Assembly: GCA_032719365.1 (NCBI GenBank)
Contig: CM064867.1
Location: 55,368,601-55,432,600, forward strand
Reading direction: 5' to 3'
From: Prinsepia uniflora
Taxonomy: Eukaryota > Streptophyta > Magnoliopsida > Rosales > Rosaceae
DNA length: 64,000 nucleotides
The position numbers and the translations under genes are program-made. Numbering within the stretch: the first letter of the stretch is position 1; every line of letters starts with the position of its first letter. Under the pieces are notes generated by a model. It searched no databases, was not told the DNA's origin, and saw only the letters and a list, made by a program, of their open reading frames with translations. Below are positions 1 through 11,795 of the stretch, piece after piece.

Positions 1-470
1 CATCGGGTTAGAGGACCAGTTGGTTTACGATTCGGGCCAGAGACCCAGTTGGTTTACGAATCGTGCTCGAGGCCTGGTTGATTTATGAATCGGGCTAGGG
101 TCCGAGTTGGGTTACGTAATCGGGCACGAGACTCATTTGATTTATGAACTCTCGGACTTGAAGTCCATTTGATTTCACAAGGTATCGGGCTAGAGGCCCA
201 GTTGGTTTACGATTCGGGCCAGAGACCCAGTTGGTTTATGAATCGAGCTCGAAGCCTAGTTGATTTGCGAATAGGGCTAGGGGCCCAGTTGGGTTACGTA
301 ATCGGGCATGAGGTTGATTTATGATATCGGTCACGAGGCCCATTTTGTTTACGATATCGGGACGAGGCCTATTTTGTTTACGAAATCGGGCACGAGGCCC
401 AGTTATTTTACGAAATCAGGCTTGAGGCCCAGTTATGGTTTACGATTGTGATTTCGGGTTGGGGACCCAT
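1..470 (+). repeat. Degenerate hairpin minisatellite inside the LTR, about 30-bp units
   Basis: About fourteen degenerate units of the form TCGGGC-TAGAG-GCCCAGTTGGTTTACGA follow each other. The block starting at 2 recurs at about 183, giving a higher-order period near 180 bp. Most units contain a short inverted repeat such as GGGCTAGAGGCCC (187-199) or GGACTTGAAGTCC (154-166). Related arrays occur in nearly every other long LTR of the window. Confidence 0.85.
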
Positions 471-1325
471 AAATGGATTTCTGGTTCATGACGGTTTATG
501 GGGACCGGGCATGAACCCTTGATAGTTTTTCAGAATGATTTCAAATCGTTTTTCATATACCATCCTTATATATTTATGGATTGTCTCCTCTGGGGAGGAT
601 CGTTGGCCTGGGTGGACCCCGGAGTAGTCACGGAGCACTAACTGAGTGGAGTCGACCTCGTTCGCTACCTTACTCTCAGGAAGGCTTATGGATTATAACC
701 CCCAGGGAGGGTCAATGATCTGCGGACATTGATCTGGGTGGACCCTGGGTAGACTTGGGATTTGAGACCCCGGGTAGCACGCGTGTAGCTTTAGAAACCG
801 TGACAGGATTAGTTATATGATATATGATAAACATGATTTCTTGCATTTGCGAAATTTTTTTGTGTGAATAATAAATGGATTTGGGCTGAGTTCCCACATA
901 TGTTTGATATGATTGTGGATTTGTGTAAATGGATTTGGGAAGGGGCCCGTATGACTTAAATTTACGGAATTTGGGGCTGAGACCCTATTAATGGTTATTG
1001 AAACATATGTGGTTTGATAAATGGTTTTCCTATGCATGCATGCTTTTTAGTGAAGGGCATAAAGGTCTTTTATGAAATGTGTTTTGTGAACTTATTGCTT
1101 TTTTTTCCATTCACGGTCTTTTCTGTTGTTCAATGCCCTTCAGGTTGATTACGGATGCGGACTGTAGTAGAGACCGAGACATCACATTCCTCCACCAGAT
1201 CCTGGCGTGCTCTGGAAGCTGGTCGGGTTAAAGTTTTAATTTATTCCCTTGTCTAACACTTCGTGTCAGATGGGATCATGACGCATCCCATGTTAATCCC
1301 GGGGCAATTGGGATGGGTCGTATCA
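1..1325 (+). mobile_element. 5' LTR (left-truncated by window) of a Ty3/gypsy chromovirus-like element, element A
   Basis: The stretch ends in GGGATGGGTCGTATCA and is followed at once by a tRNA-Met-type primer site, so it is a 5' LTR read on the plus strand. Its last kilobase repeats at 6385-7413 with roughly 8-10% difference over about 430 bp compared by eye, so the two are a 5'/3' LTR pair of an old element. It carries the family landmarks: a hairpin-repeat array, an ATGCATGCATGC box near 1033, a TCCATTCAC motif near 1098, a CCCTTCAG/GT site near 1142 and the conserved GACCGAGACATCACA block near 1172. The LTR start lies outside the window. Confidence 0.85.
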
Positions 1326-1327
1326 AG

Positions 1328-1342
1328 CGGTATCAGAGCAGG
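1328..1342 (+). other. Primer binding site (initiator tRNA-Met type)
   Basis: GGTATCAGAGCAGG lies 2-3 nt after the LTR end. It matches the classic plant retrotransposon primer site TGGTATCAGAGC complementary to the 3' end of initiator tRNA-Met. It fixes the orientation of element A as plus. Confidence 0.85.
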
Positions 1343-1735
1343 TTTGCTCTTGTGGTGCGCGCAGGTCGAGGATGTGATATCTCAATGGGCTGCAGTTCGT
1401 TATCAACCAGATAGTTGGATGTCGGTAGGCTAGTTAGTAGGGTTGAATCGTAGATCATTTTGGTTCGGCACTTGATGCCTGGGGTTGCCATGGTTTTATC
1501 GAGGTTGGCAGTGTGGGACCCTACGGAGGGATGAACGCAATAGTACTTTAGAGTTTTAACCGTTCCCACGGTTACGTCGGGACCGTTGATTAAGATATTG
1601 TAGGATCAGTTTTGACGATAGTTAGGAGTTGTGACCATTAGATGGTCGGATCTTGTTGAGTTAGATGGTTATGCTACTGGTAGCAGCCGGGTTTTCCCGA
1701 ACCCCAATTGAGTGATGGTCAGGACATGTAGATCA
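1343..1735 (+). mobile_element. Leader/internal remnant of element A
   Basis: The sequence after the primer site resembles the internal start at 51242, sharing the phrases around GTGCGCGCAGGTCGAGGATGT and CGTTATCAACC. No gag reading frame survives. At about 1735 it gives way to unrelated Tat/Athila-type sequence, so the element is interrupted here. Confidence 0.6.
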
Positions 1736-3805
1736 CTTGTCATGACAAAGAAAGGGAGATTATACCCAGACAACTCAACCAAGAAATTATTGTTATTGCA
1801 TTCTTGCATTATATCTTAATTTACATTATTTGTCATGACAAAGCTAACTTGCATTTCATCTTTCACTTAACTTGCATTTTTAACTTCACTTGCATATTTA
1901 GTTTAACTTGCATTGCACTCTTCCTCTAACGTACATCTCTAACTAACTAACTTGCGTCTCTGTCTAGGCTGGATGGACGTTAAACTTCAAGCGCTTGTTG
2001 GGAGGCAACCTAATGTGTTCCCGAGATTTGAAGGAGTCATCAATACAGATTTGCTATCCTTCTACCCTTCACTCTCTTTTATTTTGTTTATTTAATGTTT
2101 TCCTATTATTTTCGTAAATCATCTTCCTTACTTTGATTCTATGTTTAATTACTTCGTATTTTCCTACATTGAGGATAATGTAGAATTTAAGTGTGGGGGA
2201 ATGGTTTACAATTTTGAGTAAAAAAAAATTGAAAAAAAAAATTAATTAAAAAATAAAAAAATAAAAAAATAAAAAAAAAAAGATGAAAAAAAAATGAAAA
2301 AAAAAAATTCTTGAATCTTTTAACTTAGTGTTTTTATGAGTTTTAAGTTGCCATTTAACTTGTCAATGATATAAATGAACGGAAATGAATATGTTATGGC
2401 TATAAAGGTGATCACTACAACTTGAATTTGTTTGTTAATATTTTGTGATTAAGTGTTATAACTTGAAGATAATGCATGTAAATTGGTATATAAACGAGCA
2501 TAATAAGATAAGTATGAATCATATGAACCTTATGTGAGCTTTAGAACTTTATATACATCTTTGATGAGTGATTCATAAGTTCTTTGTTTAAATTGATATA
2601 CATATGCCTCATAACTGCTTGCCATAGCTTTTAATGAACTCTAGAGTACTAGAACTTATTCTATGTGATTTTCAAAGCTTTTAAGTCAATAAACTCTCTG
2701 ATTTTGGAAATGATTAAGGCATTAGGGTTAATACCACAAATTCAAACATCCATGTTCCCTATTTTGTGCGCACAAGTTGCGACCCCTTAGTTTTAACCCT
2801 TTCGAGCCCACATTAAACCTTTCTTTCATCACCATGATTATCTAAACACTTGAGCTTAGTATAGACATCCTTTACCCTTGTTCCAAGAACTCGGTTGAAG
2901 ATATAAAGATTGTGTAAGGAGAAAATGATGATGTTGAAAAGAATTTTATGTGAATTATTTGGATTTACCGACTCAAGTTTTGTTGTATTGTTGACACATG
3001 TTATTACCTTGATATAAAAAAAAATCAAAAAAAAAAGAAAAAGAAAAAAAAAAGTTGAGTCTTGATCAAGGTAATAAGGTTTGGTTATGTAATGTTTGAG
3101 TTAAGTCCCTCACATTTGTAAATCCGACAGAAAGAATGATTATGAGGCCCAACATGATGGAATTAGGCCTATGTTCGAAGGGATGGATTACTGACATCAT
3201 TGCACTAAGGTTGGGAAGCTATGATTCGTTTTGGGAGTCTATTGAGTCTTGGAACGAACTGAGCACCACTTGTCATATATTTTCCTTGCCTCTAAACTTA
3301 GCCCCATTACAACCTTCGTAAAGACCTTATGATCCTTAAGATGGAAAATTTTGATTAGTGGAGTCAATCACTTGAGTAAGCTTATGGTTTTGGTTCATTT
3401 GTGCAAGTATGTTTTGTTTTTATCTTGAGGTGTTTGTTTGAGATTTTGCAAAAGTACTTCATTTCGATTATGTGAGTATTTCTCACATACTTTGAGTGCA
3501 AACACAAACCCTTACAAAATTGAGTGAATTTATGAGTGCATATCCTTGTGAGTTGATTCATACTTGTTTTATTCATGTTGAGATCCATTTCACCATATTT
3601 ACTCATTATCATACTTGTTGAAGCATTTTGTTACAATGTATTAACTCTTGAATTCCATATGCTTAAACGCTTTAAGTGAAAATATTTTATGCCATGATTG
3701 TAATAATGAAATATTGAGACAAATGGTTAAAGTTTACTTGTTTTGAATTCGTAGTTTAATTTTAGTATTTGCTAGGGACTAGCAAAGTTTAAGTGTGGGG
3801 GTATT
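1736..3805 (+). mobile_element. 3' non-coding internal region of a Tat/Athila-type Ty3/gypsy element
   Basis: No coding region. The recognisable pieces are AAGCGCTTGTTGGGAGGCAAC near 2000, typical of the end of the coding part of Tat/Athila elements, an AAGTGTGGGGGA tract near 2193, and GCTAGGGACTAGCAAAG followed by AAGTGTGGGGG directly before the LTR at 3806, which acts as polypurine tract. Adenine-rich low-complexity runs sit at about 2220-2310 and 3018-3055. No 5' LTR or gag/pol of this copy is present in the window. Confidence 0.7.
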
Positions 3806-4543
3806 TGATAGGTCATCAAATAAGCATTATTTTATATTATTTTATACCCTTTATACTTAGCTTTTAATATTAAAATAATAAATAATTAGATAAATTAATT
3901 TATTTTGTGTTATTTTTGTTTAAATAAATAAAGTTTGTAATTTGGAGTATTTTGGCGAAAGAATCGTCTCGATCGGAATTTTAACGAAAATATTATGGAC
4001 GACTTTCAATGAAATGTTACTAAATTAGTTAAATTAATTGATTATTATTTGTTTTGGCAGCCCAAACCCAAGTTACAAACCCAGCCCAGCAGCCCTACAT
4101 GCGCGGCCCAGGCTGAAGCCCAGTACGCTCAGGACCAGCCCAGCCCGCCTCAGTTCCTTCCTCCAGCATCTCTGGCCCGTCGACAGGTACTCACCAACGC
4201 CCCCAGATGTCGTTCGGCGTGCGTGTCCCGATTTCCCATCTCCAGCCTCAGCGCGCGCCTACCGACGACAGGATCTGCTCCCCAGCTCACGCCTGCCGAC
4301 CAGCCGCCCACTTTCCAGCGCATGCCTGCCGTCCCATCATCCCCCTTTCAGCACGCCCATGCCAAATATTCCTTCCCTTTTCAGCTGTTTCTGACAGCCC
4401 ATTTCCAACAGCATTTCTTTTGTTTTCTTTAACATTTTTTCCCCACAAACACCACCCAATCTCATCATTTCACTTTTTAATATTTTTATTGTAACTTTTA
4501 TTTGTTTTTATTTATTTATTTTAGTGTAATTAGCTTTTTCCCC

Positions 4544-4553
4544 CTATAAATAG
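4544..4553 (+). promoter_or_regulatory. TATA box of the Tat/Athila-type LTR
   Basis: CTATAAATAG sits inside a near-palindrome CCCCTATAAATAGGGG, upstream of a T-rich region that would be the transcript start. This is the clearest Pol II TATA box in the left part of the window. Confidence 0.65.
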
Positions 4554-4919
4554 GGGTTCAATTCTTGTATTTGGGAGTCCCCAATTAGTTTCATTCTTCC
4601 ATTTCTTTCTTAGTTCTTAGTTCTTAGTTAGTTCTTTTGTTTCTCTCTTTTGAGAGACATTTTTAGGGACCATTTTTACTTCTTGTAGATTTTCTTATTA
4701 ATTAGTTTTCTTTTAATTCTTGTTCTTAATTTATGTTATTTTTATTTTTCTTAATTTCATTTCTTCTTTACTTTGTTCTTGTGATATTTCTTTGAGATCT
4801 CTTAAACACATTTTTATGCTTTCTTTAAGAAATACCTAGGCCAAGTAATTCTAAGGCAATTCAAGAGTTTTAAGACCGAATTCCTCGTATTTCTTCTTCC
4901 ATCTTCACAAGTTTCCTGC

Positions 4920-5245
4920 CGCTGTTCGGTGATTTTTGTGAAAATCCATACTTCTCTACTTAAATTCTTGTTATTGTTATTGGTTTTACTTATAATTCAA
5001 TATATGTGTTGGTATTTTCTTTCTAACATTTGTAAGTAAGAATGCAATCTCCATGTGTTTTACTTTTTGAGTTTCTTTTACTTCATATGTTTTAGTACTT
5101 AAACTTCAATTCAAAACTAAATGTTGATCCGCTGTTCGGGGCATTTAGAATAGAGTTGAAGAGATTTAATGTTTGATCGCTGTTCGGCGCATTAAATCAC
5201 TTACTTAAGGTGGATCATATTGTAAGTAATAATCCGTTGTTCGGT
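4920..5245 (+). repeat. Four dispersed GCTGTTCGG motif copies in the LTR
   Basis: CGCTGTTCGG or CGTTGTTCGG followed by a TG/GG/CG plus CATTTA-like tail appears near 4921, 5131, 5176 and 5232, at uneven spacing of about 45-210 bp. No function is known to me. Confidence 0.6.
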
Positions 5246-5475
5246 GCATTTATAATATGAAAAATGTATGCATGTATTTGAGATGATTAAGGTATGATTT
5301 CGTGATTGGTTCAATATGAGCATGATGTTAGAGTGTTGGTAAAAATATGTGTTTGAAGAAAGTTCACTAGTACAAAGGTTAAAGTAGAAGTAAAATTAAG
5401 TATTTAATTATTTTTACTTGTTTTCTTTATTTTATATTTACAACTCTTTTCAAAACCCCCATTTTCAATTCTTTA

Positions 5476-5730
5476 TTCTTTATTCTTTTATTCTTTTATT
5501 CTTTTATTCTTCTTTTATACTTTTAGTTTATTATTCTTTGATTCTTTCATCTCTTTATTCTTTTATTCTTTAATACTTTTAGTTTATTATTCTTTGATTA
5601 ATTAATTCTTTTATTCTTTTATTCTTTAATTCATTAATTCTTTAATTTGTTAATTCTTTTATTATTTAATTATTTAATTCATTAATTTATTCATTATTCA
5701 TTTATTCATTACTCTTTCCCACTAACACAT
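5476..5730. repeat. Low-complexity ATTCTTTT repeat
   Basis: Imprecise tandem repeat of TTTATTCTTTTATTC-type units that grades into TTAATTCATTAATT. It looks like a slippage-generated microsatellite inside the LTR. Confidence 0.8.
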
Positions 5731-5840
5731 TATTAATGTTCCCTAATTTCCCCGGTTAAGAACGATCCCTATTTACCAATACTACATCTACACAAAAAGG
5801 GTTTAAATTGCACAACACTCAAATTACGTGTTTAATTTAA

Positions 5841-6384
5841 TGCGTAGTTTGGGCGTAGCCAACGAGAGAGGCAGACTTTCCCCAACTTGAGCAGAGGTAC
5901 GGGGTCCTTGCTTGGTATGAGCAAACATCCAGGGTTGTCTGATCCACAAACAGTGTGCTGATAATAGTGTTAATGCTAGTGTACTGGTGCTGGTGCTGGT
6001 ACTGGTGCCGGTATTTGTGATGATGATGAGTCAGGAGTCGGGATGTGACTCCGTCGAGATGGGCATATGTTCAGTACCTGGGATCCAATAGTGGATCTCA
6101 GATAGTGATGGAATGGATGGGATCCAACAGAGGTTGAGATGTGTGAATCGAGTAGTAATGGATCACATCCTTTTGGATGTACATAAATGGTATAAACCGG
6201 TAGGAAAACTTGGTAGTGAGTTAGACTGGTTATGAACACGTGGTTTATGTCCAAAGGTGTTGGTTCCGACATAGTTGGAACTTCGGAATCGAGAGAGGTT
6301 GTGTTTGAGGCGACGAAGGGTGTGCTTGATTCCACATTAGTAATGGGTATTTCGAAGTCATTTAGGGTGACTTCTCATGTCTGC
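5841..6384 (+). mobile_element. Internal remnant of element A, no coding capacity
   Basis: The part at about 6120-6250 resembles 52690-52800 of another element: a phrase ending CCTTTTGGATG is followed by ATAAA(T/C)GGTATAAA and, further on, by TATGAACAC or TACGAACAC next to a TGG-rich stretch. Both are therefore equivalent internal regions of the same chromovirus-like family. Near 5980 there is a short (CTGGTG)n-like run. It passes directly into the middle of an LTR at 6385, so a deletion removed the polypurine tract and LTR start. Confidence 0.5.
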
Positions 6385-7413
6385 CATGGCACGAGGCCCA
6401 TTTGGTTTACGATATCGGGCACGAGCTCCATTTAGTTTACGATATCAGGCACGAGGCCCATTTTGTTTAAGAAATCGAGCACGAGGCCTAGTTGGATTAC
6501 GAAATTGGGCTTGAGGCCCAGTTATGGTTTATGATTGTGATTTCGGGTCGGAGACCCATAAATGGATTTCTGGTTCATGAAGGTTTATGGGGGCCGGGTA
6601 TGAACCCTTGAAAGGTTTTGAGGATGATTTCAAATGGTTTTTCATATACCATCCTTATATATTTACAGATTGTCTCCTCTAGGGAGGGTCGTTGGTCTGG
6701 GTGGACCCCGAAGTAGTCACGGAGCACTAACTGAGGGGAGTCGCCCCCGTTGGGTACCTTACTCTCAGGAAAGCTTATGGATTATAACCCCAATGAAGGA
6801 TCAATGATCTGAGGACATTGACCTGGGTGGACCCTGTGGAGACCTGGGATTTGAGACCCCGGGTAGCACGCGCGTAGCTTTAGAAACCGTGACAGGATTG
6901 GTTATATAATATATGATAAACATGATTTCTTGGATTTGCGAAATTGTGTTTTGTGAATAATAAATGGATTTGGGCTGAATTCCCACATATGTTTGATATG
7001 ATTGTGGATTTGTGTAAATGGATTTGCGCAAGGGCCCCTATGACTTGAATTTACGGTATTTGGGGCTGAGACCCTATTAATGGTTATTGAAACATATGTG
7101 GTTTGATAAATGGTTTTCCTATGCATGCATGCTTTTTAGTGAAGGGCATAAAGGTCTTTTATGAAATGTGTTTTATGAACGTATTGCTTTTTTTCCATTC
7201 ACAATCTTTTCTGTTTTTCAATGCCCTTCAGGTCAATTACGGATGCGGACTGTAGCAGAGACCGAGACATCACACTCCTCCATCGGATCCTGGCGTGCTC
7301 TGGTAGCTGGTCGGGTTAAAGTTTTAATTTATTCCCTTATCTGACACTTCATGTTAGACAGGATCGTGACGCATCCCGTGTTAATCACGGAGGGATTAGG
7401 ATGGGTCGTGTCA
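6385..7413 (+). mobile_element. 3' LTR (5'-truncated) of element A
   Basis: This is colinear with about 330-1325 of the 5' LTR, including the hairpin array (6385-6560), the ATGCATGCATGC box near 7121, the CCATTCAC motif and the CCCTTCAG/GT site, and it ends GGATGGGTCGTGTCA. The first half of the LTR is missing, so the element has lost an internal-to-LTR segment. Confidence 0.8.
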
Positions 7414-7529
7414 AGAGAGCCCATGAAATGTTGGTAGTAGGTGGAGGAATCCATTCTTATGCTCAATGCCTTTCTTGTTTTTCGCTGGTTCTGGAAAAGC
7501 AATGCACGATTGTAACGACTCGTCTCGAA
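7414..7529. other. Junction segment between LTRs
   Basis: About 97 bp of unrecognised sequence is followed at 7511 by a 19-bp LTR head (TGTAACGACTCGTCTCGAA). The tail end of the next, oppositely oriented LTR then begins at 7530. It looks like one LTR inserted immediately inside the start of another. Confidence 0.4.
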
Positions 7530-8039
7530 TGACAGGACCCGTCCTAACTGGACGTCAAAAACCATGCCCTGTCCTGCTCCCGTCTGACAAGTCAACTAAG
7601 GGCCTGAAACTACCCTTCAGTGCTTGCCAAACAAGGGATGTTTGCGCTGATTTCTGCTGCTGCCACTGCCTCACGATCAGTCCCGAACGTCGTACCACGG
7701 CCTGAAGGGTCACAAAACAGAAAAGGTGTGAGTGGACAAAAATGACCTCTTATAAAAACATTTGCCAAAATTACAATTTTACCCTCCAGTTTTCACAAAC
7801 TTGCATGCATATCGTAAAAGATGAGTAATAGTATGAAATGATTCAGGTATCAACAGTGGACCGATAAAATCAAAACATATTTACCCATGGTCCGTAAAAC
7901 TCATGTTCACCAAATCAGTTCATGTTATAAAACATCAAATCCCGGCTCTCAGGCCAAAACATGTGAAAACATAATCACCTGGCCACAAAGACAAAAAACC
8001 CGTACTCAATACCAGTACGTCATCACAAACAACATCAAT

Positions 8040-8200
8040 CAGCACTAATCACAAGTGCACAATAAATATATCAGTCCAATCAATCCGCACTACTCACAAG
8101 TGCACAAACTATCACAATCACATCTGCACTACTCACAAGTGCACAATCAAACCATCAACTGCACTATTCACAAGTGCGGCACTACGCGTAGGCCAATATC
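8040..8200. repeat. Repeated CACTACTCACAAGTGCAC units
   Basis: Four to five copies of a CACTA(C/A)TCACAAGTGCACAA-like unit occur at about 40-bp spacing (near 8044, 8087, 8128, 8162). They belong to the internal tandem structure of the LTR. Confidence 0.65.
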
Positions 8201-10267
8201 CAGCCACTCTCTCGGGAACAGACACCTCTGGGCTCAACCCCCTCGGGCTCAGTCACCTCTGGACGAACACATCCCCAGGCTCAGACCCATCCGAGTGGTA
8301 CATCCAGGCTCAGTCTCATCCGAGAAGCTGACTACCAGAGGATCAACTCCCGATCCTAGAATCATATCCCCCAAGCTCCGGTCGTCTGGGTAATCCCCCC
8401 AAGCTTCGAGCGTCTGGGAATATCACAATCATAAAGGAAACCATCTCGGGAATTACATCCCAAAATATTTCAATCAAATCTTGACTTCATACAAAGTCAA
8501 GATCATTCCCGACTGGGTCTCAAAGCCCAAAATACCATTTACACATACTTCTTTAAAATCACCTTTTAAAACAATAAAATAATCCAGAAATCATCATTGA
8601 CTTACCAACTAAGTCAAAACATCATTTTAGAAATCATTTAGACTCCGGGTCTAGCCCAACTCATCATTTGCACGTTCCCCGTAAAACGTGCCCAAAAGAC
8701 TGATTAAAATAATCATAAAATCACAAAAATCATTAATTTCATCCAATTCACAAGTGACTCCAAAACCGAGTCAAAATCACTATCCACTTGGGTCTCACGC
8801 CCAAAATCACAATATCACGCAAATCCATGCGTTCGCAACCTCAGTTGCAATTTTCACGTAAATCCGTGCAACCGTAAACCGGAGTTGCCACGACCACGTA
8901 ATTCCATAAAATCAATCACTGACTCATATTCCGAGTCCAAATATCATTTTCAATCCGGGCCTAGCCCAAAAACATCAATTTCATCATTTCTCGAAAATCA
9001 TGCCAAAATATAATATAATAATCATAAAAACGAGAAATCACCGGATTGAAACATAAATCATATCAAATCATAAAAAATCATATGATAAGGCATTTAAAAA
9101 CATATATGCATGCATCACGGTTAGAAAACCAAAAGTCCACTCACACACAACGTCCAAAACGATCCGTTTCCGAGCTGCACGTTTTTCAGTAAAATCTGGA
9201 AATCACAACTCCTGTCCAAAATCATTATAGAGGGTTACTAACATCTCAAAACACTTCATATAATTTTCCCCAATTTTCCCGGAATTTAAATACATATTTT
9301 TCACGTAAAACAAAACTTTGGATACGCGGAACATTAACGAATCGATATCCGATTTCCTCGAAACCAGTGTCAAAATTTTTGTTACAATGAGAGGATCAAA
9401 AGTCATGTTGACCTCATCTTGAAACTAGGCCGTATGTGCCCTCACGCGCCGCCGTGAGTGGTTGCGCGTGAAACCCACGCGCCTGCTACAGTAACCATCA
9501 TCCTCACCCGTTTGTCTATAAAACGGGTCCTTTTTGCCCGCGAGATGACCCGGTTCAATGTCCGTCAATTCTACACCGTTTTCATCAATTGAACATTTAG
9601 TCAACTTCAATTCAAGTCTAATTAAAGTTCTGAAACATCAATTACATGAAACCCTACCTCAAATAACACAACTCGAAGATGAACATCGAAGAACTCTCGA
9701 ACACTGTTCATCATTCGAAAACCTTCCATGTCGATCGATTTCCTTCAATTGATGCAACCAGAAGATTCAATGGACTCCGTTAAACACTTTCCCCAACTCA
9801 ATTGCATCAATCCACGCCTCAAACTCCACGACTCAAGCTCGAATTTTCTGCAACTACAGTGCTTCTGTTCTACCTCAAATGGACCTCAATTACCTTTGTT
9901 CTTTCGATGAAACTGATCGTGGCAATCCCAGAAGACTAAAACTGAACCTAATTTCGATCAACAAGGCTCAAAGCTTCCAATTCGAATTTCCCTGCCAAAA
10001 AACCAAATTTTCGATTTCCAGCTACCTTCTCCCTTTCAATCCCCCGTGTAATCCCAGTTCAATCCAGTCTAATTGAACTCACAATTTCCCACTCTCAGGT
10101 TCAGAATTGGAAGAGAAATGGTGGACAATTTCAGACCCTCTTCTCTGTGTTTTGCTGCTTGTTCACGGGTTAAGGACATAAGAGATTAATGGAGGATTTA
10201 GTATAATTAAACATCATGATTAGGTCTCCCCCAAAAACATGGATCTGTGTTTAAGCCCTAATTTAAG

Positions 10268-10293
10268 GGATGAGTGACACTTGTCACTCATCC
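10268..10293. promoter_or_regulatory. 26-bp LTR palindrome
   Basis: Arms GGATGAGTGACA and TGTCACTCATCC form a perfect 12-bp inverted repeat around a 2-bp centre. The same element recurs at 17891, 30059, 49004, 55564, 58663 and 62409, and degenerately at 26219, in otherwise diverged LTRs. Confidence 0.7.
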
Positions 10294-10416
10294 AAATGTG
10301 TTCAGTTACCGGGTACTGTTCATATTAAAATATTATTTAAATCCCGGTTCGTTCGGTTAATCGAGTCCGTTCCCGTGACCATAACTTCGTCGCCGAATCT
10401 CCAATTTCGGCATGCA

Positions 10417-11795
10417 GGGTCTGACCCTTTGTATTGTCAGGATGGGAGTCGAGGTTTGGATTGGTACGTCTTGGTAAACGTGAGTTGGCTGGATTTTGGA
10501 GTTCTAGATGAGTATGTGTTGAACACATCTCAAGTGTTGGTTGGGCGACTGAGTTCTTCTAGTTTCGAACTCAAAGAGGACATTGAGTATAATGTACGGT
10601 CTGTCCAGGGCAGGGATCAAACAGATAGGTTTCTGTGATAGATGATGATTGGCATTCATCCACGTAATAGACAAACTAGACCCGAGATCGTTGTGGTATA
10701 TGGATCTTGGTATGTGGCTCGGACGTTGCGTGAGTGTAGTCCTTGAGCAGGCCTAGGAGTAGTATCGATATAAATGGTGTGATGTGGATGCACCTGTGAG
10801 TAGTGCATGTTGGATAGTGTGATTGCTGAGTACTGATTAGTCTGAATAATGTGGGATGCTCATCGAACGGGGTCCGATGTTGATTATATATAGAGACCGA
10901 GGACTGGACATCGAATACTGTGTGCTAGTGCAGTGTGATTTTGAGAGGGTTCATTGATTGTGTGAGCATGGAGCTCAGGGCCATGTGGTCCGGAGGAACC
11001 CTAGCATTGTGTTTGTGATTATCTTTGTTAGAGCAAGTATTCGACGGGGTCCAGATACACTCAGGATGAGAAAGATGTTAGTATGTGTATTGATAGGATG
11101 AGTGAGATGTCGGTTTGTGTATCGAAAGAATTAGTTAGATGACAGTTTGAGACTCGAGAGGAGTCAGGATCACAGCGTTAGTCGCTGAGCAACACGAGGT
11201 ATTGTACAAGATGCCCTGATAGGACTCTGGAGCGAGTCGAGTGTTCAATAGTGATTCAAAGTGGTGATAGTGCAGTCGACGAGTTACCATCTAGCCATGA
11301 CGGTGCATTGTGAGTGTGATTTACCGTTGAAGACCGTCTAATGAGACAGAGACTTGTGATACTCAGCAGAAGCAGGGCTGAGTAGGATGGTCAGCAGGAT
11401 TGTCAGCTGAATGAGACGTTAGCTTGGTATAACAGGATTGTTAGCTGAGCATGACTGTTAAATTAGCTTGTCAGCTTGGATTCTAAGTACACCTGCATGA
11501 GTGACAAATGAGATCGACGAGTTTCGATGTCTCATTCGAGACTTGAGATTGAGTGTTCGGATTACAAGGGACATTGGGTCACGCGTTTGAAGGATACAAT
11601 CACGGAGGATGAGGTGTGTTTCAGCATTGACCGTTAGATTATGATTGACGTAAACTGACGTTTGGTTCTGTGGTGTGTTGTGGTTAGATGTTGGATGTGT
11701 ACCTCAAGTTGGAGGCAAGCTTGGATTTTCGCAGTTCTGGTGTGGATGAGAGAAAATTTGAATTTCGAGGACAAAATTCTTTAAGGGGAGAAGAT
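10417..11795 (+). mobile_element. Degenerate internal remnant of element B with polypurine tract
   Basis: No open frame survives. The portion around 10940-11060 is colinear with 53570-53700 of another element (shared phrases GAGCTCAGGGCCATGTGG and AAGTATTCGA-GGGGTC). The 3' end has GAATTTCGAGGACAAAATTC and TTAAGGGGAGAAGA, the conserved pre-LTR motif and polypurine tract of this chromovirus-like family, directly before the LTR at 11796. Confidence 0.6.

Larger units (their letters stand above)
3806..5840 (+). mobile_element. LTR of the Tat/Athila-type element
   Basis: It starts TGATAGGTCATCAAATAAGC just after the polypurine tract. It holds a GC-rich block at 4080-4400, a TATA box at 4544, four copies of a GCTGTTCGG motif between 4920 and 5240, and a pyrimidine-rich low-complexity stretch. 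Its distal part from 5749 (CCCCGGTTAAGAACGATCCC and following) is shared with the minus-strand LTR at 22088-23180, supporting a common lineage. The right end is uncertain because no target duplication could be identified. Confidence 0.7.
7530..10416 (-). mobile_element. Long LTR, minus strand, missing its 5' end
   Basis: Read on the minus strand it ends ...GGGTCCTGTCA at 7530. It is homologous to the plus-strand LTR at 61899-64000: the GACTTTTGATCCTCTCA and CGGATATTGTTTCG-type phrases match, as do the 10268 palindrome and the CGAACGAACCGGGA segment. It has a perfect pair of outer arms (GTGAGTGGAC at 7728-7737, GTCCACTCAC at 9135-9144), an ATGCATGCAT box near 9105, and a strong hairpin array at about 8470-8970. 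The start (TGTAACGACC) is lost near 10416, where unrelated internal sequence begins. Confidence 0.75.

Noticed and set aside
1..470. Repeat arrays in LTRs as CRISPR-like arrays
   Set aside because: Repeats are degenerate, spacers are not unique and the genome is a plant; they are LTR hairpin minisatellites.
4038..4494. Proline/serine-rich frames in all three plus frames
   Set aside because: They reflect the GC-rich U3 part of the Tat/Athila-type LTR; three overlapping frames with low-complexity composition are not coding evidence.
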